Assembly (NCBI GenBank): GCA_021155205.1
Contig: JAJNPS010000028.1
Coordinates: 1 to 64,000 of the forward strand
Reading direction: 5' to 3'
Source: Rhodobacterales bacterium
GTDB lineage: Bacteria > Pseudomonadota > Alphaproteobacteria > Rhodobacterales > Rhodobacteraceae
Length of the DNA: 64,000 nucleotides
The notes beneath the pieces are model-generated. The model was not told the DNA's origin. It searched no databases and saw nothing but the letters and a program-made list of their open reading frames with translations. A program made the translations under genes and the position numbers. This document shows positions 24,851 to 34,176 of the stretch, piece by piece (the stretch's first letter is position 1; each line of letters begins with the position of its first letter).

Positions 24851-26635
24851 ATGGCCAATACCCAGGTGAACCCCGAAGACCGGCCACGGTCGCGCAAGGT
24901 CAACTCGCTGAAAGGTCTGTTGCCGTTCATCCGCCCCTATCGTGGCCTTGCATTCCTGGCCTTGATGGCGCTGGTCCTGACGGCGGCGGTCAGCCTGATC
25001 CTGCCCATCGCGGTGCGCCGGGTGGTGGATGGATTCGAGACGGACGATGCCGCCCTGTTGGACCAGTACTTTGCGGCGGCGCTGGGCATCGCGGCGCTGC
25101 TCGCCGTCGGGACGGGGTTGCGCTATTATCTGGTGACGCGGCTGGGCGAGCGGGTGGTGGCCGACATCCGCAAAAGCCTGTTCGACCGGGTGCTGGCGCT
25201 GTCGCCGGCATTTTTCGAACGCATCCTGACGGGCGAGGTTCTCAGCCGCCTGACCACCGATACCACGTTGATCCTGTCGGTTCTGGGATCGTCGGTGTCG
25301 GTGGCGTTGCGCAACGTGCTGATCCTTTTGGGCGGGCTGGTGCTGCTGTTCCTGACATCGGCCAAGCTGGCGGGGATGGTCCTCTTGATCGTGCCCTTGG
25401 TCATCGTGCCCATCGTGGTGCTGGGGCGGCGGTTGCGCAACCTCAGCCGCGAAAACCAGGACTGGATCGCCAGCTCGTCCGGGTCAGCGTCCGAGGCGTT
25501 GTCATCCGTGCAGACGGTGCAGGCCTTCACGCATGAGCCGCAGACGCGGGCGGCGTTCTCGGAGGTGACGGAGAAATCCTATGTCTCGGCGAAAAAACGG
25601 ATCGCAACGCGGTCGCTGATGACGGTGATCGTGATCTTTCTGGTATTTTCCGGGATCGTCGGTGTCTTGTGGATCGGTGCGCGGGACGTCCGCGGCGGCG
25701 TGATGTCGACGGGCGAGCTGATCCAGTTCGTGATCTATTCGGTGATGGTTGCAGGCGCGGTGGGCGCGCTGTCGGAAATCTGGGGCGAGATACAGCGGGC
25801 GGCGGGCGCGACCGAGCGGCTGGTCGAGCTGATGCAGACCGATGATCCGGTGACGGACCCGGCGCGGCCAAGGGCGCTGCCACGGCCCGTCAGGGGCGAG
25901 ATCGCGTTTGATGCGGTGACGTTCCGCTATCCGACGCGGCCCGAAGTGTCGGCGCTGAACGCGGTCAGTTTTACGGTACAGCCGGGGCAGACGGTGGCGC
26001 TGGTCGGGCCGTCTGGGGCGGGCAAGACCACGGTGCTGCAATTGCTGATGCGGTTTTATGACCCGCAAGGCGGCAGGATCATGCTGGACGGCGTTCCGCT
26101 GACCGAGATGGCGCGGCCCGATTTCAGGTCGGCGATGGCGCTGGTGCCGCAGGACCCGGTGATCTTTGCCGCCAGCGCGCGCGAGAACATCCGGTTCGGG
26201 CGGCCCGATGCCAGCGATGCCGAGGTGGAGGACGCGGCCCGCGCGGCGGCGGCGCATGGTTTCGTACTGGCGCTGCCGCTGGGCTATGACACCTATCTTG
26301 GCGAGCGCGGCGTGATGCTGTCGGGCGGCCAGCGCCAGCGCATCGCGATCGCCCGCGCCATCCTGCGCGATGCACGCGTGCTGCTGCTGGACGAGGCGAC
26401 ATCCGCGCTGGATGCCGAAAGCGAACAGGCGGTGCAGTCGGCGGTCGAAAAGCTGTCGGCGGGACGCACGACGCTGGTGGTGGCGCACAGGCTGGCCACG
26501 GTAAAACGTGCCGACCGCATCCTGGTGTTCGAAAAGGGACTGATCGTGGCCACCGGCACGCATGATGCGCTGGTCGCCGAAGGCGGGCTTTATGCACGTC
26601 TGGCGCGGCTGCAGTTTACCGACGGCGCGGTCTGA
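24851..26635 (+). CDS. ABC exporter, fused permease/ATPase (MsbA/BmrA type)
   Basis: The 594-residue half-transporter works as a homodimer that moves lipids or drugs out of the cell or across the inner membrane. Six membrane helices (residues about 35-310) precede the ATPase with Walker A GPSGAGKTT, Q-loop LVPQDPVIF, signature LSGGQRQRIAIARA, Walker B LLLDEATSALD and the H-loop VAHRL. I chose the ATG at 24851; the frame is open far upstream, but that portion runs antisense to a real gene. It stands alone, 160 bp before the acyl-CoA synthetase. The substrate cannot be inferred. Confidence 0.9.
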   Translation: MANTQVNPEDRPRSRKVNSLKGLLPFIRPYRGLAFLALMALVLTAAVSLILPIAVRRVVDGFETDDAALLDQYFAAALGIAALLAVGTGLRYYLVTRLGERVVADIRKSLFDRVLALSPAFFERILTGEVLSRLTTDTTLILSVLGSSVSVALRNVLILLGGLVLLFLTSAKLAGMVLLIVPLVIVPIVVLGRRLRNLSRENQDWIASSSGSASEALSSVQTVQAFTHEPQTRAAFSEVTEKSYVSAKKRIATRSLMTVIVIFLVFSGIVGVLWIGARDVRGGVMSTGELIQFVIYSVMVAGAVGALSEIWGEIQRAAGATERLVELMQTDDPVTDPARPRALPRPVRGEIAFDAVTFRYPTRPEVSALNAVSFTVQPGQTVALVGPSGAGKTTVLQLLMRFYDPQGGRIMLDGVPLTEMARPDFRSAMALVPQDPVIFAASARENIRFGRPDASDAEVEDAARAAAAHGFVLALPLGYDTYLGERGVMLSGGQRQRIAIARAILRDARVLLLDEATSALDAESEQAVQSAVEKLSAGRTTLVVAHRLATVKRADRILVFEKGLIVATGTHDALVAEGGLYARLARLQFTDGAV

Positions 26636-26795
26636 CGGGGAAAACCTGCGCGAGTTTCCCCCTTGCCTGGCACCTCGTTGCGTCAGGGCACCATTTCGCG
26701 ACAACGGATGGTTGGAATCTGATGCGAACCCGCCCATCTTGGGGCCAGCCAAGAGATCCCCGTCCACGGGGGCAAGGGCTGCAAGGGGGGAATCA

Positions 26796-28688
26796 ATGAC
26801 CAGCTTTTCGAATCTGGCCGACGCCAAGGCCATCGAGGCCGAAATGCCATGGGCAGACCGGCCTGTCGCCCGCACGATGCACGGGCTTCTTGCCGCGACG
26901 CGCGCGGTGCATGGTACGCGACCCGCGATCAGCTATCAGCTTTTGTCGGGGGCCGAGACCAGGGCGGTGACGCTGACCTGGAACGATCTATATGCGCGGG
27001 TCACGCAGGCGGCAAACCTGTTGCGCAGTCTGGATGTGGGGCCAAAGGACGTCGTGGCCTATGTGCTGCCGAACTGCGTGGAAACTGCCGTTGTCCTCTT
27101 GGGCGGCATGGTGGCGGGGATCGCGAATCCGATCAATCCGCTGCTCGAGGCCGACCAGATCAGTTCGATCCTGCGCGAGACCAAGGCCAGGGTCGTGGTG
27201 ACGCTGAAGGCGTTTCCCAAGACGGATGTGGCGCAGAAGGTGGCCGAGGCGGTGCGCCACGCGCCGGGGGTCAAGACGGTGCTGGAGGTGGACCTTGTGT
27301 CCTACCTGTCCCCGCCGAAATCCTGGATCGTGCCGTTGGTGCGGCCAAGGAACCCGGTGCAGCACACCGCCAGCGTCATGTCCTTTGCCGCCGCCGTGGC
27401 GCGTCATTCGGGCGACAGCCTGACCTTTGCCGATCCGCCCGAAGACCGCGTCGCGGCCTATTTCCACACCGGCGGCACCACGGGGATGCCGAAAGTGGCG
27501 CAGCATCGGGTGTCGGGCATGGTCTATAACGGCTGGATCGGCCAGCGGCTGTTGTTCCGCGAAACCGATGTGGTCTTGTGTCCCTTGCCGCTGTTTCATG
27601 TCCTTGCCTGCTATCCGGTGCTGATGTCGATGATCGCCAGCGGCGGCCATGCCGTGTTTCCGACCCCGGCGGGTTATCGTGGCGAAGGCGTGTTCGACAA
27701 TCTGTGGAAGCTGATCGAGCGCTGGAAGGTGACCTACCTGATCACCGTGCCGACGGCGCTGGCGGTCTTGATGCAGCGCCCGGTCAATGCCGACATCTCG
27801 ACCTTGCGGGGCACGTTCTCGGGGTCTGCCGCCCTGCCGATGGAACTGTTCAAACGGTTCGAAGACGCGACCAGGGTGCAGGTCATCGAAGGCTACGGGC
27901 TGACCGAATGCACCTGCCTTGTGTCCTGCAACCCGCCTTCGGGGCTCAAGAAGATCGGGTCGGTCGGGATTCCCTTTCCGCATACCGAAGTGCGCATCCT
28001 GACCACGGACGGGGCAGGCGGGTGGCGCGACTGCGCGGTGGACGAGGTGGGCGAGATCTGCGTTGCCAATCCCGGCGTGAATGCAGGCAAGACCTATACC
28101 GAGGCCGACAAGAACCGGAACCTCTATATCGGCGACAAGTACCTGCGCACCGGCGATCTGGGGCGGCTGGACGCTGACGGCTATCTGTTCATCACCGGGC
28201 GGGCAAAGGACCTGATCATCCGGGGTGGCCACAACATCGACCCTGCCGTGATCGAAGAGGCGCTGATGGGCCATCCGGCGGTGGCCTTTGTCGGTGCCAT
28301 CGGCCAGCCTGACGCCCATGCCGGCGAATTGCCCGCGGCCTATGTCGAGCTGGTCACGGGCAAGTCGGTGACGGTCGCCGAGCTTGAGACCTTTGCGCGC
28401 GAGAAAATCCACGAACGCGCCGCAGTTCCGAAATACATCGAGATCATCAAGGCCCTGCCGAAAACCGCCGTCGGCAAGGTGTTCAAGCCCGACCTGCGGC
28501 GCAGCGCCATCACGCGCGTCTATGACGCAGCACTGGCCGAGGCGGGGATCGCCGCCCGCGTCGGGTCGGTGGTCGAGGACAAGAAGCGCGGGCTGGTGGC
28601 GCGGCTGACGCGCAAAGGGCCGGTGGACGACGCGGCGGTGGCCAGACTGCTGGGGCAGTACACACAAGGCTGGGAATGGGCGGACTAG
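26796..28688 (+). CDS. Acyl-CoA synthetase (AMP-forming), fatty-acid/CoA ligase type
   Basis: The 630-residue ligase activates a carboxylic acid through an acyl-AMP. The P-loop is FHTGGTTGMPKVAQH, followed by the FSGSAALP strand, VIEGYGLTECTC (adenine and acyl binding), LRTGDLGRLDADGYLFITGRAKDLIIRGG-type hinge (A8 region) and the C-terminal catalytic Lys in PKTAVGKVFK. Length and the extra N-terminal segment (about 60 residues before the first motif) match FadD-like acyl-CoA synthetases found in Rhodobacteraceae. AAGGGGGG just before 26796 supports the start. The fatty acid chain length is not predictable; no beta-oxidation genes are adjacent. Confidence 0.87.
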   Translation: MTSFSNLADAKAIEAEMPWADRPVARTMHGLLAATRAVHGTRPAISYQLLSGAETRAVTLTWNDLYARVTQAANLLRSLDVGPKDVVAYVLPNCVETAVVLLGGMVAGIANPINPLLEADQISSILRETKARVVVTLKAFPKTDVAQKVAEAVRHAPGVKTVLEVDLVSYLSPPKSWIVPLVRPRNPVQHTASVMSFAAAVARHSGDSLTFADPPEDRVAAYFHTGGTTGMPKVAQHRVSGMVYNGWIGQRLLFRETDVVLCPLPLFHVLACYPVLMSMIASGGHAVFPTPAGYRGEGVFDNLWKLIERWKVTYLITVPTALAVLMQRPVNADISTLRGTFSGSAALPMELFKRFEDATRVQVIEGYGLTECTCLVSCNPPSGLKKIGSVGIPFPHTEVRILTTDGAGGWRDCAVDEVGEICVANPGVNAGKTYTEADKNRNLYIGDKYLRTGDLGRLDADGYLFITGRAKDLIIRGGHNIDPAVIEEALMGHPAVAFVGAIGQPDAHAGELPAAYVELVTGKSVTVAELETFAREKIHERAAVPKYIEIIKALPKTAVGKVFKPDLRRSAITRVYDAALAEAGIAARVGSVVEDKKRGLVARLTRKGPVDDAAVARLLGQYTQGWEWAD

Positions 28689-28835
28689 GGGCGGCCTGAC
28701 ACCGGGGCCGCAATCCACCATGATCGCGCCCTTGACCGATCCGAAGTCGTCGCGGCACGGCGAAACGGAAAGTTTTGGCTTGCGGGAATCGTTTTCAGGC
28801 GCAAACTTTTCACCGGACAAGGGCAGGTTGGTGAA

Positions 28836-29363
28836 ATGGCATTTCGTTCAGCACTGGTGGCGGCGGTGGTCTTGATTGCGGAGCCGGGGGTCGCGCAAGA
28901 GTCGGAGATGCTGTATTCCAACCGGGCCTGGCAGGTCGAGGTGACACGGTTTGATGATGGCAGCTATGGCTGCGTGGCGCAGGTGTCGTCCCCGGATGGC
29001 GGCGAAAGCTTTTCCATATGGACCTTTCAGGAAGGCGGCGTACGGCTGCAATTCTATTCGACGCAATGGGAGTTCGGCGAAGGCCAGACTGCGGATCTGG
29101 AGGTGCAGATCGACCGGCGCGGCCCCTGGACGCTGACTGCAGCGGAACTTTACCTCAATTCCGTGCTGTTCGACCTGCCTGCGGGCGATGACGGTGCGCG
29201 CTTCGTGCGCGAGGTGTCGAACGGGCAGGTGCTGTATCTGCGCAATGACAGCGGCAAAGACGTGCAGTCCTATTCGCTGGCGGGATCAAGCGCATCGATC
29301 AAGGCGCTGATCGAATGCGAAGGCGCGATCGCGGTCGGGTCGCCCAAGAACCCCTTCAACTGA
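28836..29363 (+). CDS. Secreted protein of unknown function
   Basis: The 175-residue protein begins with a signal peptide (MAFRSALVAAVVLIAEPGVA, probable cleavage before QESEML), then a mostly beta, acidic mature domain of about 155 residues with one Cys at SYGCVAQ and one at ALIECEG, which could pair in the periplasm. I do not recognise a named family; the shape is that of small periplasmic proteins common in Rhodobacteraceae. It lies 147 bp after the acyl-CoA synthetase and converges with dtd 6 bp beyond. Confidence 0.75.
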   Translation: MAFRSALVAAVVLIAEPGVAQESEMLYSNRAWQVEVTRFDDGSYGCVAQVSSPDGGESFSIWTFQEGGVRLQFYSTQWEFGEGQTADLEVQIDRRGPWTLTAAELYLNSVLFDLPAGDDGARFVREVSNGQVLYLRNDSGKDVQSYSLAGSSASIKALIECEGAIAVGSPKNPFN

Positions 29364-29369
29364 CCGCGA

Positions 29370-29825
29370 TCACAGCGCGTCGCTGTCCATCCAGATCGTG
29401 ACGGGCCCGTCATTGGTCAGGGCGACCGCCATGTCGGCGCCAAAGATGCCGGTGGCGGTCGGGATCCCTTCGCCGGCAAGGCTGTCCACGAAATCGCGGC
29501 AAAGCCGTTCGCCGAGGTCGGGCGGCGCGGCGGCAGAGAATCCGGGCCGGTTGCCGCGCAGGTCGGCGGCAAGGGTGAACTGGCTGACCACCAGCGCCGC
29601 TCCGCCGGTCTGGGTCAGCGACAGGTTCATCTTGCCCGCTGCGTCGCGAAAGATGCGCAGCCGGGCGATCTTGCCGGCAAGCCTGCGGGCGGTGGCGCTG
29701 TCATCCTGCGGCATCGCGCAGACAAGAACCAGAAGGCCCGGACCGATTTCGCCCACGACCGCGCCCACGACCGCGCCCGCGACCGTCACCCGCGCATCCG
29801 TGACACGCTGGATCAGCGCCCTCAC
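29370..29825 (-). CDS. dtd: D-aminoacyl-tRNA deacylase
   Basis: The 151-residue enzyme frees D-amino acids and glycine wrongly attached to tRNA. Family motifs are complete: MRALIQRVTDARVTV start, the SQFTLAAD segment and the C-terminal NDGPVTIW cross-subunit Gly-cisPro motif. Its GTG start overlaps the sugar-kinase stop (GTGA). An AVVG repeat near residue 20 lengthens the usual G-x-I-G-x-G-L-L loop by four residues because of a 12-bp tandem duplication at about 29751-29775; both flanking motifs remain in frame, so it should still work. Confidence 0.93.
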   Translation of the reverse strand: MRALIQRVTDARVTVAGAVVGAVVGEIGPGLLVLVCAMPQDDSATARRLAGKIARLRIFRDAAGKMNLSLTQTGGAALVVSQFTLAADLRGNRPGFSAAAPPDLGERLCRDFVDSLAGEGIPTATGIFGADMAVALTNDGPVTIWMDSDAL

Positions 29826-30766
29826 ACCTCATGCGCCCAGGGCGGATTGGCCCCGGCGCGGCTGACGGTCACGGCGGCGGCACGGGTGCCAAGCGTCAGG
29901 GCGGCATCAAGCGCCTCGGCGGAAAGGCCGGCAAGGGCGGCTTTCGACAACAGGTTCGCCCGGTGCAGCGCGGTCAGCACACCCGCGTTGAAGGTGTCGC
30001 CCGCGCCGACCGTATCGGCCACCATCACGGGGGTTGCGGCGACAAAGCGGTCATGGCGGGCGGTAATGGCGCGCGCGCCGCGCGACCCTTCGGTGACAAG
30101 AACGACCTTGGGGCCGCGTGCCAAAAGGGTTCGCGCAAAGGCGGTGTGGTCGCGGGCACCAAAGATTTTCTCGATCTCCTCATCCGCCAGCTTGACGATG
30201 TCGGCCTTGGCCATCATCCGGTCGACCCGCGCCATGTAGCGGTCGCGGGTGCCGGGAGACAGGGCATCCTGCGCATCGACAAAAGCGGCGCGGAAATTGG
30301 GGTCGATCATCGTCACATGGGTCGTGGCGGCTTTGTCCTGAAAGGCCTCGTAGGTTCCGGCGGCCGGGTCGTTCACAAGACTGATGCCGCCGAAGAACAG
30401 TGCCTTGACGCCCGAGAATGACGTGGGCAGATCGTCGCGCGACAGCATCCGCCCGGCGGTGTTTTCGTCGTAGAAGGCATAGGTCGCATGCCCGTCGACC
30501 AGTTTCACAAAGGCCACCGTCGTGGGCCTGCCGGTCCGCGCGCAGCGCGACAGATCGACCTGCGATGCCACCAGCGTATCGGCAAGCAACTGTCCGAACA
30601 TGTCGGTCGACAGCCCCGAAAAGAACGACGACGGCGTGCCAAGGCGACCAAGCGCGATGGCCGTGTTGAACACCGCCCCGCCGGCATGGGGGGCAAAGCA
30701 GGCCTCGCCCGCAGCAGAGGTCCGCGGCAGCATGTCGATCAGCGCCTCGCCACAACTGATGATCAT
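29822..30766 (-). CDS. PfkB-family carbohydrate kinase (fructokinase-like)
   Basis: The 314-residue kinase has the PfkB signature 1 region (GGAVFNTAIALGRLG), the monomer lid, DENTAGRM near residue 98, and signature 2 VADTVGAGDTFNAG with the catalytic Asp and anion hole. This mixture is closest to fructokinases, which make fructose-6-P. A GGGGGAC site supports the ATG at 30766. It overlaps dtd by 4 bp and follows purC by 60 bp, on the same strand. 2-keto-3-deoxygluconate kinase is an alternative that would fit the sugar-acid dehydratases upstream, but there is no direct link. Confidence 0.85.
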   Translation of the reverse strand: MIISCGEALIDMLPRTSAAGEACFAPHAGGAVFNTAIALGRLGTPSSFFSGLSTDMFGQLLADTLVASQVDLSRCARTGRPTTVAFVKLVDGHATYAFYDENTAGRMLSRDDLPTSFSGVKALFFGGISLVNDPAAGTYEAFQDKAATTHVTMIDPNFRAAFVDAQDALSPGTRDRYMARVDRMMAKADIVKLADEEIEKIFGARDHTAFARTLLARGPKVVLVTEGSRGARAITARHDRFVAATPVMVADTVGAGDTFNAGVLTALHRANLLSKAALAGLSAEALDAALTLGTRAAAVTVSRAGANPPWAHEV

Positions 30767-30826
30767 CTTGTCCCCCGATTCTGTTGGTTCAGGCTAGTGT
30801 ACTGCGGTTCGCCATGGCCAGCGCGA

Positions 30827-31795
30827 TCATGCCGTTGCAAAGAACGGCGCAAGGTTCGAGCGGATGCGGTCAAGCGGGGTGGCCCCGGAAACATCCGGGC
30901 AAAACACCTCGCCCGTGATCGTCTGGCAGGCGTCGATATAGACCTGTGACGTCTGCGCGATCATGGCGGCCGGGATGGCCGGGATCGTGTCGCGGTAGGG
31001 ATCGCAGCGCGCGGCAACCCAGGACCGGATGACGTCCTTGTCGAATGACGGGGGCCGTGTGGCGGCGGCAAAGGCTGCATCATAGCCGTCGGCAATCCAG
31101 TACCGGCTACTGTCGGGGGTATGGATTTCGTCGGCCACGAAGATGCGCCCTGCGCCGTCAGTGCCAAATTCGTATTTTGTATCCGCAAGGATCAGCCCGC
31201 GCATCGCCGCCATGGCCTGTCCCCGCGCAAAAAGCGCCAGTGCCATGGCCGAGACCGCCTCCCACTGATCGGGTGTCATCAGGCCCTGGGCGAGGATGTC
31301 CCCGGCCGTCAGCGGTGCGTCGTGGCCGCCATCCGCCGCCTTGGAGGTGGGGGTGATGATCGGTGCGGGCAGGGCCTGATTGTCGCGCAAGCCGTCCGGC
31401 AGGGTATGGCCATACATGCGGCGGGCGCCCGCCCTGTACTGCGTCAGGATCGAAGTGGATGTGGTCCCCGCAAGATAGCCGCGCACCACGATCTCGACCG
31501 GCAGGATGGTCAGGCGGGTGCCGATCACCACGTTAGGGTCGGGATAGGACAGCACATGATTGGGGCAGATGTCGCCAGTGCGGTCGAACCAGAACCGCGC
31601 GATCCGGGTCAGAACCTGGCCCTTGAACGGGATCGCCGCCAGAATCCGGTCAAACGCGCTGATGCGGTCCGATGCGATCAGGATGCGGCGGCCATCCGGG
31701 GCCTCGGGCGTGGGCGCCAGATCATAGCAGTCGCGCACCTTGCCGAAATAGGGGTTTGGCAGTTCGGCAATTCGGGCATGGTCCAAGACGCGCAT
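30827..31795 (-). CDS. purC: Phosphoribosylaminoimidazole-succinocarboxamide synthase
   Basis: The 322-residue SAICAR synthase joins aspartate to CAIR in purine synthesis. The motifs are GKVRDCYDL, LIASDRISAFDRILAAIPFKGQVL, VVRGYLAGT, and the DTKYEFG plus DEIHTPDSSRYW active-site segments. It is of the longer Ade1-like type (about 300 residues) rather than the 240-residue form usual next to purS and purQ, so another purC may exist elsewhere. The stop lies 60 bp before the sugar kinase. It begins 72 bp after the zinc-ribbon membrane protein, in the same direction. Confidence 0.95.
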   Translation of the reverse strand: MRVLDHARIAELPNPYFGKVRDCYDLAPTPEAPDGRRILIASDRISAFDRILAAIPFKGQVLTRIARFWFDRTGDICPNHVLSYPDPNVVIGTRLTILPVEIVVRGYLAGTTSTSILTQYRAGARRMYGHTLPDGLRDNQALPAPIITPTSKAADGGHDAPLTAGDILAQGLMTPDQWEAVSAMALALFARGQAMAAMRGLILADTKYEFGTDGAGRIFVADEIHTPDSSRYWIADGYDAAFAAATRPPSFDKDVIRSWVAARCDPYRDTIPAIPAAMIAQTSQVYIDACQTITGEVFCPDVSGATPLDRIRSNLAPFFATA

Positions 31796-31867
31796 TCACC
31801 GCTCCGGGCAGGGTCGGGGCCTTTTGGGTCGGTGGCGGCGGGCTGTCAAGGTCGCGCAGGCACGGTC

Positions 31868-33094
31868 TCAGTTCCCCATCCAGTCCGGCAGGGCGATGCT
31901 GCCGGTCAGTGACCTGAAGGCATTGGGATCGTTCAGATAGACAAGCGCGGCACCCACGGCCAGCACGACGAGCACCGTAAAGGCGATCTTCCAGACCGAC
32001 CAGGGGCGTTCGCCCTGTACCTCGCCCGTCTGGCCATTCACGAGAAACCGGAAACTGCGACCGTTGTACTTGTAGGCGGCCATCCAGACCGGCAGGAGGA
32101 TGTGCTTGAACGTTTCGTTGCGGTAATCGGTGTCCAGGCTGTCGATGCGTTGCACATCGCCACCAATGTCGCGCATCACGTCCTGCTGGATCACGCGGGT
32201 CATGTCCTCTTTCGCGGTCTGGGAACCGTCGGCCAGCGGGATGGTGTAGCTTTCGGCCCGGAACCCGGCCAGGTAGTCGGGCGCATAGGGCTGCAATGCG
32301 GTCAGATCCCAGGGCGTCAGGTCGTTGCCCAGCCGTGCAGGCAGGCTTTTCGATGCCATCACAAGGACATCGTCGAAAACGCGGGCGACACGGCCCGATG
32401 CGGGATACCACCGGGTTTTCTGCACCTGCTCCTGGCGGGTTTCGCGCCGGCCATTGACGGTGACGGTGACGGTGCGGGTCTCATAGTAATATTCGCCCCG
32501 CTGCCCGCTGTACCGGCTTTGGGTTTCGGCGTCATAGGTCCAGAACGGCACATAGACGCCCGCCAGCGCGCGCCCCTTGCGGGCGTATTCGACAAGGGCG
32601 GACGGCGCGAACCACAGGCTGCCCATCCATCTGACCATCGCGGTGCGGGCCTGATCTTCGGTCAGCACGAAGGGCAGCACCGCCTGGGGCCTGATCTGGC
32701 GCTGGGTGCCGGGGTCGATGACCACGGGCGTGGCGCAGAACGGGCATTCCTTGGCAAAGGTCACGCCGTCGAATTCGATCTGCGCGCCGCAGGACGGGCA
32801 GGAGGTGGTGCGGATCTCGACCGTCGCGTCGCTGTCGAGATCCTGCGCCAGCCCCCGCGCAAGATCCAGTTCCGCCAGCGCGCGCCTGCGACTGCTGGCG
32901 GGGGCCGCCGGGATCGGCTGGACAAAGCCGCAATAGGGGCAGGCCAGCTCGGTCTGGCCCGGCGCATAGCGCAGGTCGGCCCCGCAGTTGGCACAAGGAA
33001 AGCGGAACTCGGGTGCTGCGGCCACGGGTCGGGTCTCAGGTGCCTGGGGCAGGGGGCGGCTGGATGGTGAAAAGCCGCGCCAGTGGCGTGACAT
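31868..33094 (-). CDS. Membrane protein with two N-terminal zinc ribbons (YdjG-like)
   Basis: The 408-residue protein carries two zinc ribbons: C-x2-C pairs in CANCGADLRY and CPYCGFV (about residues 34-56), then CPSCGAQ and CPFCATP (about 98-120). A large central domain with YVPFWTYDAETQSRY follows, and one membrane helix sits near the C-terminus (IAFTVLVVLAVGAALVYL). B. subtilis YdjG, which works with the SPFH protein YdjI, has a comparable layout. Older annotations call such proteins primosomal-N'-like helicases; no helicase motif is present. The ATG at 33094 lies 59 nt inside the SPFH gene; a GTG at 33025 would remove the overlap but gives a poor site. Confidence 0.78.
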   Translation of the reverse strand: MSRHWRGFSPSSRPLPQAPETRPVAAAPEFRFPCANCGADLRYAPGQTELACPYCGFVQPIPAAPASSRRRALAELDLARGLAQDLDSDATVEIRTTSCPSCGAQIEFDGVTFAKECPFCATPVVIDPGTQRQIRPQAVLPFVLTEDQARTAMVRWMGSLWFAPSALVEYARKGRALAGVYVPFWTYDAETQSRYSGQRGEYYYETRTVTVTVNGRRETRQEQVQKTRWYPASGRVARVFDDVLVMASKSLPARLGNDLTPWDLTALQPYAPDYLAGFRAESYTIPLADGSQTAKEDMTRVIQQDVMRDIGGDVQRIDSLDTDYRNETFKHILLPVWMAAYKYNGRSFRFLVNGQTGEVQGERPWSVWKIAFTVLVVLAVGAALVYLNDPNAFRSLTGSIALPDWMGN

Positions 33095-34145
33095 CGCCCG
33101 CTTTTTTCCAGCCGTCCTGGCCGGGTGTCCAGACCATGCTGTCGCGGGTCAGGCTGCCATCGCCCGCCATGCGGCCCATGGCGGCGGTGGAGAAAGGCCC
33201 CGTCGTCGCTCCATCCCTGGCGATATGCCAGATCGTGTCGGGTGACGGCGGCGGCGGTGCAGGCGGCGCGGCGGGGACGGGTGCGGCCCCCCAGGGTCCG
33301 GGCTGCGCCATCTGCTGGCCCATCGCAGCCCCCATCCCCATGCCCATCGCGGCCCCAATGCCCGCGCCAAGCGCCGACCCGGGCTGTGCCAGTCCTTCGG
33401 CGGTATTGTACTGCATGTAGCGGTTGAGGTCGCCGACGATCCCGATCGAAGTGCGCTTGTCCAGCGCCTTTTCGACCTCTTCGGGCAGGCTGATGTTCTC
33501 GATGTAGAATTCCGGGATCGACAGGCCATAGGCCGCGATCAGCGGGCCGATGGCGGTGGTGATCAGGCGGCCAAGGTCGCCGGTATTGGCGGCCATGTCG
33601 AGCACCGGGATCTTGGCCCCGGCGATGACGCGGCTGAATTCCTGCACGATGATGTTGCGCACCTGAAAACTGATTTCATCGGCGGTGAATTCGCCGTCGG
33701 TGCCGACGATTTCGGTCATGAACTTGCCGGGGTCGGCGACGCGCATCGAATAGGTGCCAAAGGCGCGCAGGCGCACCGGGCCAAATTCCGGGTCGCGCGC
33801 CATGATCGGATTCTTGGTGCCCCATTTCTGATCGTTGAAGCGGGTGGTGTTGACAAAGTAGATCTCGGACTTGAACGGGCTTTGAAAGCCGTGGTCCCAG
33901 TTCTGCAGCGTCGTCATGATCGGCATGTTGTTCGTCTCAAGCTGGTAAAGGCCCGGCTTGAACACATCTGCCAGTTGCCCCTCGTGGATGAACACCGCCG
34001 CTTGTCCCTCGCGCACGGTCAGCTTGGCGCCGTACTTGATCGCCTGTCCACGCCGTTCAAAACGCCAGACCATCGTGTCGCGGGTGTCGTCGAGCCACGA
34101 GATGACGTCGATGAACTCTCCGGTGAGGAAATCGAGGATGGGCAT
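33036..34145 (-). CDS. SPFH-domain protein with C-terminal GYF-like domain (YdjI-like)
   Basis: The 369-residue protein has an N-terminal SPFH/band-7-like domain (about residues 25-235: VWRFERRGQAIKYGAKLTV, EGQAAVFIHEG, LPEEVEKALDKRTSIG) of the virion-core/YdjI subgroup, which forms membrane-associated scaffolds. A Gly/Met/Ala-rich linker (GAGIGAAMGMGMGAAMGQQ) and a Pro-rich stretch follow, and then a GYF_2-type domain (about 310-360: WHIARDGATTGPFS, then VWTPGQDGWKKAGD) that likely binds proline-rich partners. AGGAG before 34145 fixes the start. It sits between the DUF2927 lipoprotein gene and the zinc-ribbon gene. No membrane helix is visible, so it probably needs the zinc-ribbon partner as an anchor. 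Confidence 0.88.
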   Translation of the reverse strand: MPILDFLTGEFIDVISWLDDTRDTMVWRFERRGQAIKYGAKLTVREGQAAVFIHEGQLADVFKPGLYQLETNNMPIMTTLQNWDHGFQSPFKSEIYFVNTTRFNDQKWGTKNPIMARDPEFGPVRLRAFGTYSMRVADPGKFMTEIVGTDGEFTADEISFQVRNIIVQEFSRVIAGAKIPVLDMAANTGDLGRLITTAIGPLIAAYGLSIPEFYIENISLPEEVEKALDKRTSIGIVGDLNRYMQYNTAEGLAQPGSALGAGIGAAMGMGMGAAMGQQMAQPGPWGAAPVPAAPPAPPPPSPDTIWHIARDGATTGPFSTAAMGRMAGDGSLTRDSMVWTPGQDGWKKAGDVTPLARLFTIQPPPAPGT

Positions 34146-34176
34146 GGGGTTACTCCTGTTGTCGCGACAGTCCGGG

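Noticed and set aside
26637..26661. GGGGAAA/TTTCCCC hairpin after the ABC exporter
   Set aside because: Long loop and no T-run afterwards; too weak to call a terminator.
28769..28809. AAAGTTT/AAACTTT inverted repeat before the secreted unknown
   Set aside because: Seven-bp arms with a 27-nt spacer are not convincing as an operator.
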